64,000 bases of DNA. Source: an uncultured Butyricicoccus sp. Its GTDB lineage: Bacteria > Bacillota > Clostridia > Oscillospirales > Butyricicoccaceae. Every line of letters begins with the position of its first letter. The stretch's first letter is position 1. The DNA is taken from NCBI GenBank assembly GCA_934532985.1, contig CAKTAV010000008.1, positions 20,767 through 84,766 on the forward strand, in the 5' to 3' direction. Below are positions 1 to 7,333 of the stretch, piece by piece. The translations under genes were made by a program, and so were the position numbers. The notes under the pieces are model-generated. The model was not told the DNA's origin. It ran no database searches and saw nothing but the letters and a program-made list of their open reading frames with translations.

Positions 1-2
1 AT

Positions 3-347
3 CCCTATGGCTTTGCCATGACCAGCTGCGAGCTGGACGGTGCCGTGGACGCACTGTCCTCCGTCTTTCAGGATATGCTCAAGCTGGCGCAGATCGAAAA
101 GACCACCCAGCTGCTGGCGGAGGAAATTGAAAAGACCCGCCGCCGCGTCAACGCCCTGGAATATGTCATGATTCCACAGATGCAGGAGAGCATCCGCTAT
201 ATCTCCATGAAGCTGGAGGAAAACGACCGCGATGCTACCACCCGTCTGATGAAGGTCAAGGACATGATGCTGGAGCAGGCCATCGAGGCACAGCGGCTGC
301 GCGACGCCGAAATTCTCGCCGCAAGCAAGGATTCCAGCGCAGAATAG
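3..347 (+). CDS. ntpD: V-type ATP synthase subunit D, 3' part
   Basis: Only the C-terminal part lies in the window; the open frame runs in from the left edge, reading PYGFAMTSCELDGAVDAL and so on. Subunit D forms the central rotor shaft of V/A-type ATPases, linking the A3B3 head to the membrane ring. The visible part is almost entirely charged helix, with the family's ELD..V..L segment and the conserved E.TRRRVNALE heptads of the long coiled coil. It ends in a short polar tail and is followed at once by an intrinsic terminator, so it is probably the last gene of a V-ATPase operon to the left. With the F-type operon at 54.7-61.0 kb, the organism has both rotary ATPases. The true start is outside the window. 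Confidence 0.9.
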   Translation, partial: PYGFAMTSCELDGAVDALSSVFQDMLKLAQIEKTTQLLAEEIEKTRRRVNALEYVMIPQMQESIRYISMKLEENDRDATTRLMKVKDMMLEQAIEAQRLRDAEILAASKDSSAE

Positions 348-363
348 TACCAAACGAAAAAAA

Positions 364-395
364 ACTGCCGGAGCAATGCATTCTCCGGCAGTTTT
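364..395. terminator. Bidirectional terminator between ntpD and the ProC-like gene
   Basis: Inverted repeat ACTGCCGGAG / CTCCGGCAGT with a 9-nt loop. It is flanked by an A-run on the left and TTT on the right, so it can end both converging transcripts. Confidence 0.85.
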
Positions 396-450
396 GTCAT
401 ATTTACGGTATCTTAGGTCTTGCCTTTGCAGTCAATGCATATCCCATCCA

Positions 451-1233
451 TTACGATGCGCTTGCGTTGAGCCGCTCCATAATCTCATCCAGCGCGCGGC
501 ACCACTCGGCGAAGTTGTCCTTTGCCTCCAGATGCTTGTATGCCATTTCATTCAGGCCGCCCGGCGTGGTGTCATACGCCAGCTTTGCAACATCGCCGTC
601 TTTGGCGTTGCGCGCCAGAATGGACAGCGCCTCAAAGAAGCCAGTCATGTAATCCAGCGACGCCTTGTACGGCAGTCCCTGATCCGCGCCCCACTGCACC
701 ACGTTGTGTACCAGCAGGAAATAGGCACTCATCAGACCGGTCAGTCCGGAAATCAAGCTGATTTCGCTCTCCTTTTCCAGCGCAATAATCGAACCGAGCG
801 GTGCAAACATCGTGCTGACTTCCTCGTCCGCCGGATAAATCGCAATCGGTCCGATGTGCTGCTCGGCGAACGGCAACGGAACCATACGAACCAGCTTTGC
901 CGTCGGACCAACCCATTTCTGTACCGCCGTGGTCGGATGGTCACTCATAATCGTCAGAATTTTCTGTTCCGGACGGAAGGTCAGGCTGGTCAAAATCTCC
1001 TCACCATGTGCCGGAAGCAGGGTTAGGAACACCCAATCGCTGTTGTCTACGACGTCCTGATTGGACGAACATACCGTGATGCGCGCCGGAAATTCCTTTG
1101 CCAGAGCCGCCGCCTTCTCCGCATTGCGCGGCGAAAGATAAAAATGCATGTCTGTGCCGTCTGCCGTACAGAATCCGCGAATCAGCGCGGACGAGATAAT
1201 GCCGACGCCCAAAATGCCAATGCGCTGTGCCAT
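451..1233 (-). CDS. Pyrroline-5-carboxylate reductase-like NAD(P) oxidoreductase
   Basis: A 260-residue protein of the ProC / F420-dependent NADP oxidoreductase type. The N terminus MAQRIGILGVGIISSAL is a Rossmann GxGxxxxA dinucleotide-binding loop, and the C-terminal half is helical with LISGLTGLMSAY and TTPGGLNEMA, matching the ProC dimerisation domain (TxPGGxT/N). The ATG at 1233 has AGGAGG seven bases upstream. A longer reading from 1260 would place a start inside that ribosome site. Family members reduce pyrroline-5-carboxylate to proline or act on related imines; the motifs are looser than in housekeeping ProC, so the substrate is open. A promoter (TTGTAT-18-TATAAT on the minus strand, 1321 to 1292) precedes it, and it appears monocistronic. 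Confidence 0.8.
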   Translation of the reverse strand: MAQRIGILGVGIISSALIRGFCTADGTDMHFYLSPRNAEKAAALAKEFPARITVCSSNQDVVDNSDWVFLTLLPAHGEEILTSLTFRPEQKILTIMSDHPTTAVQKWVGPTAKLVRMVPLPFAEQHIGPIAIYPADEEVSTMFAPLGSIIALEKESEISLISGLTGLMSAYFLLVHNVVQWGADQGLPYKASLDYMTGFFEALSILARNAKDGDVAKLAYDTTPGGLNEMAYKHLEAKDNFAEWCRALDEIMERLNASAS

Positions 1234-1291
1234 AGTCATTCCTCCTGTTTTCTCTTTCAAATCATTTGTTATTGCTCAGATTGTTTTACTT

Positions 1292-1321
1292 ATTATAACA
1301 TGTCCCGCTTTTGTGATACAA
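1292..1321 (-). promoter_or_regulatory. Promoter of the ProC-like gene
   Basis: On the minus strand: TTGTAT, 18-bp spacer, TATAAT, about 60 bp before the chosen ATG. Confidence 0.6.
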
Positions 1322-1371
1322 GTATTTGCCAGAGAGATTTTACATTTCAACCGGTTTTTGTGAAATATGTA

Positions 1372-1401
1372 TTGACAACAAAATCCCGAAAAAGGTAGGA
1401 T
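1372..1401 (+). promoter_or_regulatory. Promoter of azlCD
   Basis: TTGACA (1372-1377), 18-bp spacer, TAGGAT (1396-1401). A roughly 70-nt leader follows before the azlC ATG. Confidence 0.75.
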
Positions 1402-1408
1402 AGAAAGA

Positions 1409-1457
1409 GGGTCTCTTCTCGACCCAAAATGAGAGTATCTATGCTCCGAAAGGAGCA
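1409..1457 (+). promoter_or_regulatory. Two-hairpin leader upstream of azlC
   Basis: The azlCD leader holds GGGTC/GACCC (1409-1425) and a strong TGCTCC-GAAA-GGAGCA hairpin with a GNRA tetraloop (1442-1457) just before the ribosome site (CAGGAG, 1463-1468). It could be a small regulatory RNA element or ordinary leader structure. I do not recognise a known riboswitch class. Confidence 0.4.
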
Positions 1458-1476
1458 GAAACAGGAGCGTTTCATT

Positions 1477-2214
1477 ATGCAGTCACCCACCAAACGAATG
1501 TCATATGTACAGGACGGTATGCGCGACGGCATCCCCATTATGATGGGCTATCTTGCCGTTGGTTTTTCCGTCGGTATTGCCGCGAAAAACGCCGGAATGA
1601 ATGTCTTTCAGGGATTTCTTCTGAGCTTTTTGAACATCGCGTCCGCCGGAGAATACGCCAACATCACGGTTATCGCCGCTGACGCCGCCTACATCGAAAT
1701 TGCGATTATCACCCTGATTACCAACGCACGATATATGCTGATGAGCTGTGCGCTCAGTCAGCGATTTGACCCCAAAACGCCGTTTTATCACCGGCTTTTT
1801 GTCGGCTTTGGTATCACGGACGAAATTTTCGGCATCACCATTGCCCAACCCGGCACGGTAAAGCCCGCCTATGTCTATGGCGCATTTCTTGTCGCCCTGC
1901 CCGGCTGGGATATTGGTACGGCCCTCGGTGTTTGGGCAGGAAATGTCCTGCCTACCAGCGTCACCAGTGCGCTGAGCGTGGCGCTGTTCGGCATGTTCCT
2001 TGCCATCATCATTCCGCCCGCCCGCAAACATCGTCCGGTACTCCTCGGTGTCATCGCCAGCTTTGTTCTGAGCTGTATTGCCACCTATCTACCGCTGACC
2101 GCTTCGATTTCCGGCGGCACGCGTACCATTATTCTTACCGTCGTCATCGCAGGTGTGCTTGCATTCCTGTGTCCGATTCCGCAAGAGGAGGATGATCTCG
2201 AAAATGACGCATAA
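1477..2214 (+). CDS. azlC: AzlC-family branched-chain amino acid exporter, large subunit
   Basis: A 245-residue polytopic membrane protein. The segments DGIPIMMGYLAVGFSVGIAAK, then the region around residues 35-60 reading LLSFLNIASAGEYA, then NARYMLMSCALSQRF, are hallmarks of AzlC, which with AzlD exports branched-chain amino acids and confers 4-azaleucine resistance. Six to seven hydrophobic helices are visible. The ATG at 1477 has CAGGAG nine bases upstream, whereas the upstream in-frame ATGs at 1429 and 1441 fall in the structured leader. It overlaps azlD by 11 bp, which indicates translational coupling. Confidence 0.9.
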   Translation: MQSPTKRMSYVQDGMRDGIPIMMGYLAVGFSVGIAAKNAGMNVFQGFLLSFLNIASAGEYANITVIAADAAYIEIAIITLITNARYMLMSCALSQRFDPKTPFYHRLFVGFGITDEIFGITIAQPGTVKPAYVYGAFLVALPGWDIGTALGVWAGNVLPTSVTSALSVALFGMFLAIIIPPARKHRPVLLGVIASFVLSCIATYLPLTASISGGTRTIILTVVIAGVLAFLCPIPQEEDDLENDA

Positions 2215-2512
2215 TATCTATGTTTATATTTTGATCGCCTTTGCGGTGACCTACGCGATTCGTGTATTGCCGCTGACCCTGATTCAGCGCCCGATTAAAA
2301 ATCGTTTTATTCAGTCATTCCTATACTATGTTCCCTATGTGACGCTGGCAGTCATGACGTTCCCGTCCATCTTGCAGGTCACACAGTCACCCATCGCCGG
2401 AGCCGCCGCATTGGTTGTCGGTCTGGTCGCCGCGTGGTTTGGCGCGAGCCTGTTTCAGGTCGCCGTCTCCTCGTGCGCCATTGTCTTCCTGCTGGAACTG
2501 TTTTTAGTATAA
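2204..2512 (+). CDS. azlD: AzlD-family branched-chain amino acid exporter, small subunit
   Basis: A 102-residue membrane protein with about four hydrophobic segments, typical AzlD length. The TYAIRVLPLTL start and YYVPYVTLAVMTFPSIL in the second helix match the family. It partners AzlC, whose last codons it overlaps. AGAGGAGG lies inside the azlC tail. The ATG at 2204 fits the usual N terminus; the ATG at 2192 abuts the ribosome site and is less likely. Confidence 0.9.
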   Translation: MTHNIYVYILIAFAVTYAIRVLPLTLIQRPIKNRFIQSFLYYVPYVTLAVMTFPSILQVTQSPIAGAAALVVGLVAAWFGASLFQVAVSSCAIVFLLELFLV

Positions 2513-2544
2513 GAATTTCCTGTCGTTGGCAAAGGAGTAAATAA

Positions 2545-2823
2545 ATGAAAATATAATCGGTCGCGGGTTTAGGCGCCGGTGCTGTCGGTTCCTATGTAAT
2601 TGGGGGACTTTCTCAGCGCAATGCCATCACACTGCAGGATCTGGACGCGGGGCGGCATACCGAAATTGATATGTTCTCCGGCGTGCTGATGCAGCTGGGC
2701 AAACAGCTCGGTATTCCTACGCCGTATAATGACTATACCTATCACATGATTAAGGCGCTGGAGGAAAAGAACGACGGCCGGTTTGACTATGACGCCAATG
2801 CTGCCGCGACGTGGTCGAAATAG
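2545..2823 (+). pseudogene. 2-dehydropantoate 2-reductase (PanE/ApbA) remnant
   Basis: AGGAG and an ATG at 2545 are kept, but the fourth codon is TAA. After it the frame reads SVAGLGAGAVGSYVIGG, a degenerate PanE nucleotide-binding loop. About 15 codons later it jumps to RHTEIDMFSGVLMQLGKQLG and then IPTPYNDYTYHMIKALEEKN, which is the C-terminal substrate domain of ketopantoate reductases. Roughly 200 residues between the two parts are missing, so this gene carries both an internal deletion and a nonsense codon. It cannot make a working reductase. The frame otherwise stays open to the TAG at 2821, which suggests fairly recent decay. Confidence 0.8.
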
Positions 2824-2871
2824 TGGAAATTCAAAATCATATGTAAGTTGCATCGACAATTTTATACCAAA

Positions 2872-2905
2872 ATAGGCACCTCTTTACGGAGATGCCTGTT
2901 TTTTT
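2872..2905. terminator. Bidirectional terminator
   Basis: AGGCACCTC / GAGATGCCT with a short loop, followed by a run of seven T on the plus strand. It lies between the panE remnant and the converging sir2 gene. Confidence 0.8.
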
Positions 2906-2920
2906 ATTCGCAATTTTCTC

Positions 2921-3652
2921 TTATCGTACCACAATCTGTCCCAGCACCTGTCCAATCGGTGCGTCAATCGTCAGATTTGCCTTGGTCGAGCGTCCGGTTT
3001 GGCCCTTATTGATGACCACCAGATACTTACCGTTAAAGTAGTTAATCAATCCCGCCGCCGGATAGACCACCAGCGAAGTGCCGCCGATAATCATCATATC
3101 TGCCGCCATAATGGCGCGCACGCTGTCGTTGATGCACTGATCATCCAGCGATTCCTCATACAGCACGACATCCGGCTTAATCAGACCGCCGCACGGGCAA
3201 TACGGAATGCCGCCGCAGTCCTTGACATACTGCGCGTCAAAGCTGCGTCCGCACTTCTGGCAGTAATTGCGATGTACCGAGCCGTGCAGCTCATAGACCC
3301 GCTTGCTGCCCGCCGCCTGATGCAGTCCGTCGATATTTTGTGTGACGACCGCGCTGAGCTTGCCCGCCTGCTCCAGCTCTGCGAGCTTTTTGTGGGCAGC
3401 ATTCGGCTTTTTGTCCAGCGCCAGCATCTTATCCTGATAAAAATCGTAAAATTCCTTCGTATGGCTCACAAAAAAGCTATGGCTCAGGATGGTTTCCGGC
3501 GGATAGTCATACTTCTGATGATACAAACCATCCACACTGCGGAAATCCGGAATGCCGCTCTCGGTGGAAACACCCGCACCGCCGAAAAAGACAATCCGAC
3601 GCGACTCGTCAATCATACTCTGCAACTGTGCAATCTGTTCTTCCAGCTTCAT
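2921..3652 (-). CDS. cobB: Sir2-family NAD-dependent protein deacylase
   Basis: A 243-residue sirtuin that removes acyl groups from lysines using NAD+. Seen in order: FFGGAGVSTESGIPDFRS (NAD-binding GAG and PDFR motifs), TQNIDGLH, ELHGSVHRNYC with the catalytic His, a zinc ribbon CxxC...CxC (CQKC, then CPC), VVLYEE, and GGTSLVVYPAAG. The ATG at 3652 has AAGGAGG eight bases upstream; a longer frame reaching into the neighbouring gene lacks a site. It follows a nitroreductase gene by 31 bp and is probably co-transcribed with it, a pairing of NAD-consuming and flavin enzymes. Confidence 0.93.
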   Translation of the reverse strand: MKLEEQIAQLQSMIDESRRIVFFGGAGVSTESGIPDFRSVDGLYHQKYDYPPETILSHSFFVSHTKEFYDFYQDKMLALDKKPNAAHKKLAELEQAGKLSAVVTQNIDGLHQAAGSKRVYELHGSVHRNYCQKCGRSFDAQYVKDCGGIPYCPCGGLIKPDVVLYEESLDDQCINDSVRAIMAADMMIIGGTSLVVYPAAGLINYFNGKYLVVINKGQTGRSTKANLTIDAPIGQVLGQIVVR

Positions 3653-3683
3653 GCTTGTTTCCTCCTTGCTCAATTTAGGATAC

Positions 3684-4202
3684 TTACTCCACAAAGGTAA
3701 TGCTGTCCGCCGCGCGCTCATGCGGCTCCGGGCGCTCCTCGGCGTAGCCAAAGCCCGCCGCCGCCCAAACGGCATGGTTTTCCGGAATGCCGAACTCGGT
3801 CAGCAGGGCGCGCACCTCCGGATCGTCACAGCAGGCACGCACCTGATTGATCCAGCAGCTGCTGATGCCCATATCCCATGCCGCCAGCAGCGCATTCTGC
3901 ATCGCCGCACCGGAATCCAGCGGTGCATTGTAATTGTCCTTCTCGCCGGAGATAATCAGAAACGCCGGCGGCGCATAAAAATTATATCCCTCCGGACGGT
4001 TGTCCGCCTTGCGGATGGCTGCCGCCAGCTGCTGAATCTTCTCCATGTTGGAAATCATCGTGAAATGCCATGTCTGTGCATTCTTTCCGCTCGGCGCCCA
4101 TGCCGCCGCCCGGACAATCTGCTCCAGCTCACTGCGTTTCAGCCCCTCTTCCTGATAACGCCGCACGGAACGACGTGTTAAAATCGCATCCATTGTATTC
4201 AT
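3684..4202 (-). CDS. Nitroreductase-family FMN oxidoreductase
   Basis: A 172-residue protein of the short nitroreductase family. The N-terminal RRSVRRYQEE is the FMN-phosphate-binding arginine motif, followed by APSGKNAQTWHF and the central DSGAAMQNALLAAWDMGISSCW with the hydrophobic dimer helix. The C-terminal GFGYAEERPEPH is also family-typical. Such enzymes use NAD(P)H to reduce nitro compounds, quinones or unknown substrates. ATG 4202 has GAGGAG ten bases upstream; a second ATG three codons in is the alternative. It is first gene of a two-gene unit with sir2. Confidence 0.88.
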   Translation of the reverse strand: MNTMDAILTRRSVRRYQEEGLKRSELEQIVRAAAWAPSGKNAQTWHFTMISNMEKIQQLAAAIRKADNRPEGYNFYAPPAFLIISGEKDNYNAPLDSGAAMQNALLAAWDMGISSCWINQVRACCDDPEVRALLTEFGIPENHAVWAAAGFGYAEERPEPHERAADSITFVE

Positions 4203-4249
4203 GAAAATTGTTCTCCTCTTCTGTTGTCGTGATAGACTATATTAAGAAT

Positions 4250-4278
4250 AGTATACTCGTTTACTCTGCATTTTTCAA
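4250..4278 (-). promoter_or_regulatory. Promoter of nitroreductase-sir2
   Basis: Minus strand: TTGAAA (4278-4273), 17-bp spacer, TATACT (4255-4250). Confidence 0.75.
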
Positions 4279-4661
4279 GCGAGAATGACAAAAATCAGCG
4301 AGTTGTCCGCACATTTTTTTGATATTTTGCCGGTTTTACTGCAATTTCTCGCATTTTTTGCTCCTTCGCCCTGCATATTCCTCAACTTTCTCGTCTTTTG
4401 TTTCTTAACAGCGGACCGTCATTTCCGTCCCGCTCGACGGTTTCTTCCCTCCCTGTTTTCTGATTTTTCTCCCACAACGTTTTCGACTTTCTTTTCTCCT
4501 CATTGGCATTTCACGAAACAAACCAACACCGTGTATATTTGTGTTGAAAAATACACTGTATGCGTGAGATTTCGTTGGTTTTTGTGACGTTATCGTCATT
4601 TTCCACGCGTTTATCATCAGCAAAATCGCCAGACAAACCACCAGATTTGTGCATGTTGATA
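4279..4661. other. AT/pyrimidine-rich intergenic stretch, no gene
   Basis: About 380 bp of T/C-rich sequence between divergent promoters. A 100-codon open frame here (4285-4587) is low-complexity F/S/L with no ribosome site, so I see nothing coding. Confidence 0.6.
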
Positions 4662-4691
4662 TTGAATTGCTCCAAAAAAATAAAGTATAAT
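4662..4691 (+). promoter_or_regulatory. Promoter of the YhgE pair
   Basis: TTGAAT (4662-4667), 18-bp spacer, TATAAT (4686-4691), about 100 bp before the GTG start. Confidence 0.65.
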
Positions 4692-4792
4692 AATGGATAG
4701 CATATTTCGCCGTACTGCGTCCTTTTTTACCGCGGTTTCCCGGCGTTTGATTGTATTCCACCCAACGTTTCCACAGGTAAAGGAGGTTCTCT

Positions 4793-7333
4793 GTGAAAGC
4801 GGTATTTCAAATTTTTTGGCGAGATATCCGCCGTCTGGCATCCAATAAGGCCGCCTGTCTCGTCATGGCGGGCGTGTGTCTGCTCCCCTCTCTCTATGCG
4901 TGGTTTAACATCGCCGCTAACATGGATCCGTACAGCAACACTGCCGGTATTAAGGTCGCCATTGCCAACGCCGACACCGGCGCAACACAAAACGACCTAA
5001 CCGTCAACGCCGGAGACACCATTGTCCAAAACCTAAAAGAAAATGACCAGCTTGGCTGGACCTTTGTCGACGAATCCGCTGCCAAACAGGGCGTGCGATC
5101 CGGCAAATACTACGCCGCCATTGTCATTCCGGAGGATTTCAGCGAATCACTGCTGAGCATCCTCTCCGGCAAGCTGGAGCAGCCCAAACTGGATTACTAT
5201 ATCAACGAAAAGAAAAATGCGATTGCGCCGAAAATTACCGACACCGGCGCCACGACGATTCAGCAGGAGATCAACGACACCTTCTCCTCCATCGCCGCGG
5301 AATCCATCTCGGAAATTGTCCGCTCTTCCGCCGAGGAGATGGCGGGCGACGTCGCGAATACCAGCACGGATTTGGTTCGTTCGATTCAGAAGGTACAGGA
5401 CAACCTGTCGCAGTACCAAAATGAGCTGAAAACGTTCCAAGACGCGGTCAGCCAGTCGGATTCCTCCATCACAAACGCCCTCAGCGCGCTGGATGACGTC
5501 AGTGTGGCGGCGAAAAACGGCTCCGCCGCACTGAATGGCACGTCGGATCTGCTGGCGCAGAGCCGCTCGGCGCTCGGTGACTTTTCCACACAGTTTTCCG
5601 GCGCACTGTCGGACAGCGAGTCACTGCTCAACGACGCGGCAATTTCCGCCAACTCTAACCTCGGCGTATTTGAGACCAACGCCAACAAGGTATTGACCAC
5701 GCTGGGCAGCAGCGTGGATACCATCTCCAGCCTGAACAAGAAAAATGAAGCACTGCTCGCACAGCTCAAGGAGCTGAGCGATCGTATCGGCGACGACACG
5801 ATTTTATCCAGCACAATTGCCCAGCAGATTGCCACGCTGCAGCAGCAGAATGCCTCTCTGCAGGAGCTGCTGGATTCGCTCAGCAGCGGCAATTCCGCCA
5901 TGCAGAACGCGCTGAACACCTCCGTCTCCACACGGAGGTCGCTGGAACAGCTCGCCAAGGACAGCAAGAGCACGCTGCGCAAGCACCGCAAGCAGCTGGA
6001 CAGCACGGTGCTGCCGGAGGTCAACCAGTCGCTGGACGGACTGTCGTCCGTCAACGGCGATCTTTCCTCCGCGTTAAACGGCGTTCCGGCCACCGTCAAC
6101 CAGATCAAGGCGATTTTGTCCCAGCTGCGCACAACGATGAACGACACGTCCTCTGCTCTTGGGCAGGCGGGCGAGACGCTGGGCATGGTAAACAACAAGC
6201 TCGGCGACATTATCACCGACCTGCACGCCCTGCGAAGCTCCAACGCCTATCAAAAGCTGCTGGAGCTGCAAGGCATTGACGCCGATGGCATCGCCGACTT
6301 TATGTCCTCGCCGGTGTCGCTGAAGTCCGATGTGCAGTATGACGTGAAAAATTACGGCTCCGGTATGACGCCGTTTTACACCAACCTCGCCCTCTGGGTC
6401 GGCGGTCTGATTCTGGTCTCCATCCTCAAGCAGGAGGTGGACACGGAGGGTCTTTCCCGCTCAGTCACTCCAACGCAGAGCTATCTCGGACGCGGTCTGC
6501 TGTTCTTCGCCGCCGGTTTCGTACAGAGCATTATCGTCTGTGTCGGCGACCTGTTCCTGCCCGGCGTTCAATGCGTCCATCCGACAGCGTTTGTCCTCGC
6601 GGGCGCCATCTGCTCGTTTGTGTACGTCAACATCATCTACGCCCTCGCCGCAGCCTTTAAACACATCGGCAAGGCGGTAGCGGTTGTACTCATTATTCTA
6701 CAGATTCCCGGCTCTTCCGGCACCTATCCGATTGAAATGATGCCGGAATTCTTCCAAGAGCTGCACCCGTTCTTCCCGTTCAGCTACGGCATCAACGCCA
6801 TGCGCGAGTGCATCGCCGGATTTTACGGAAACGCCTACTGGCGAAATCTGCTGTCGCTGCTGATCTTTTTGGCCATCGCGCTGTTCACCGGTTTGGTTCT
6901 GCGCCCGCTGCTGCAAAACCTCAACTATCTGTTTGACCGCCGCCTGGCGGACACCGATCTCATGCTGTGCGAGACCGCGACGGCGAAGCTTGAACGCCCA
7001 CAGCTGCGCATGATGCTGCGCACGCTGATGCGCGACGAGGCCGGCAAGAAAAAGTTCTTGGAGCAGTCCGCGAAGTTTGAGGCCACCTACCAAAAGCGCG
7101 TCCGGTATGGCTTTATCGGCATGTTGGTCATTCCGCTGATCTTCCTGCTGCTGATGTTCAGTCTGGATTCCAAGCTCGTGTTCCTCGTGCTGTGGATTGT
7201 CTCGCTGATTGCGCTGTCGCTCTATCTGATTGTGATGGAATATATCCACGACCGCATTCAGCGGCAGATTGCACTCAACGGCCTCACCTCCGACGATTTA
7301 GTCCGCGCGATAAAGGAGAAGGAGCACCGATGA
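4793..7333 (+). CDS. YhgE/Pip family membrane protein, copy 1
   Basis: An 846-residue protein of the YhgE/Pip ('phage infection protein') family. The start reads FWRDIRRLASNKAACLVMAG with a transmembrane helix, then LYAWFNIAANMDPYSNTAG, the family signature. Residues about 60-520 form a large extracytoplasmic, S/D/L-rich, coiled-coil-like region. A cluster of five or six membrane helices follows (about 525-720), and two further helices lie near the C terminus. The C-terminal part resembles ABC-2 permeases. Proposed family roles are export of surface or secreted proteins, or phage receptor function. GTG start with AGGAGG six bases upstream. The stop overlaps the next YhgE by ATGA. Confidence 0.88.
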   Translation: MKAVFQIFWRDIRRLASNKAACLVMAGVCLLPSLYAWFNIAANMDPYSNTAGIKVAIANADTGATQNDLTVNAGDTIVQNLKENDQLGWTFVDESAAKQGVRSGKYYAAIVIPEDFSESLLSILSGKLEQPKLDYYINEKKNAIAPKITDTGATTIQQEINDTFSSIAAESISEIVRSSAEEMAGDVANTSTDLVRSIQKVQDNLSQYQNELKTFQDAVSQSDSSITNALSALDDVSVAAKNGSAALNGTSDLLAQSRSALGDFSTQFSGALSDSESLLNDAAISANSNLGVFETNANKVLTTLGSSVDTISSLNKKNEALLAQLKELSDRIGDDTILSSTIAQQIATLQQQNASLQELLDSLSSGNSAMQNALNTSVSTRRSLEQLAKDSKSTLRKHRKQLDSTVLPEVNQSLDGLSSVNGDLSSALNGVPATVNQIKAILSQLRTTMNDTSSALGQAGETLGMVNNKLGDIITDLHALRSSNAYQKLLELQGIDADGIADFMSSPVSLKSDVQYDVKNYGSGMTPFYTNLALWVGGLILVSILKQEVDTEGLSRSVTPTQSYLGRGLLFFAAGFVQSIIVCVGDLFLPGVQCVHPTAFVLAGAICSFVYVNIIYALAAAFKHIGKAVAVVLIILQIPGSSGTYPIEMMPEFFQELHPFFPFSYGINAMRECIAGFYGNAYWRNLLSLLIFLAIALFTGLVLRPLLQNLNYLFDRRLADTDLMLCETATAKLERPQLRMMLRTLMRDEAGKKKFLEQSAKFEATYQKRVRYGFIGMLVIPLIFLLLMFSLDSKLVFLVLWIVSLIALSLYLIVMEYIHDRIQRQIALNGLTSDDLVRAIKEKEHR

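Noticed and set aside
4285..4587. 100-codon plus-strand ORF
   Set aside because: Phe/Leu/Ser-rich low complexity in a T-rich spacer, no ribosome site, and it lies between divergent promoters.
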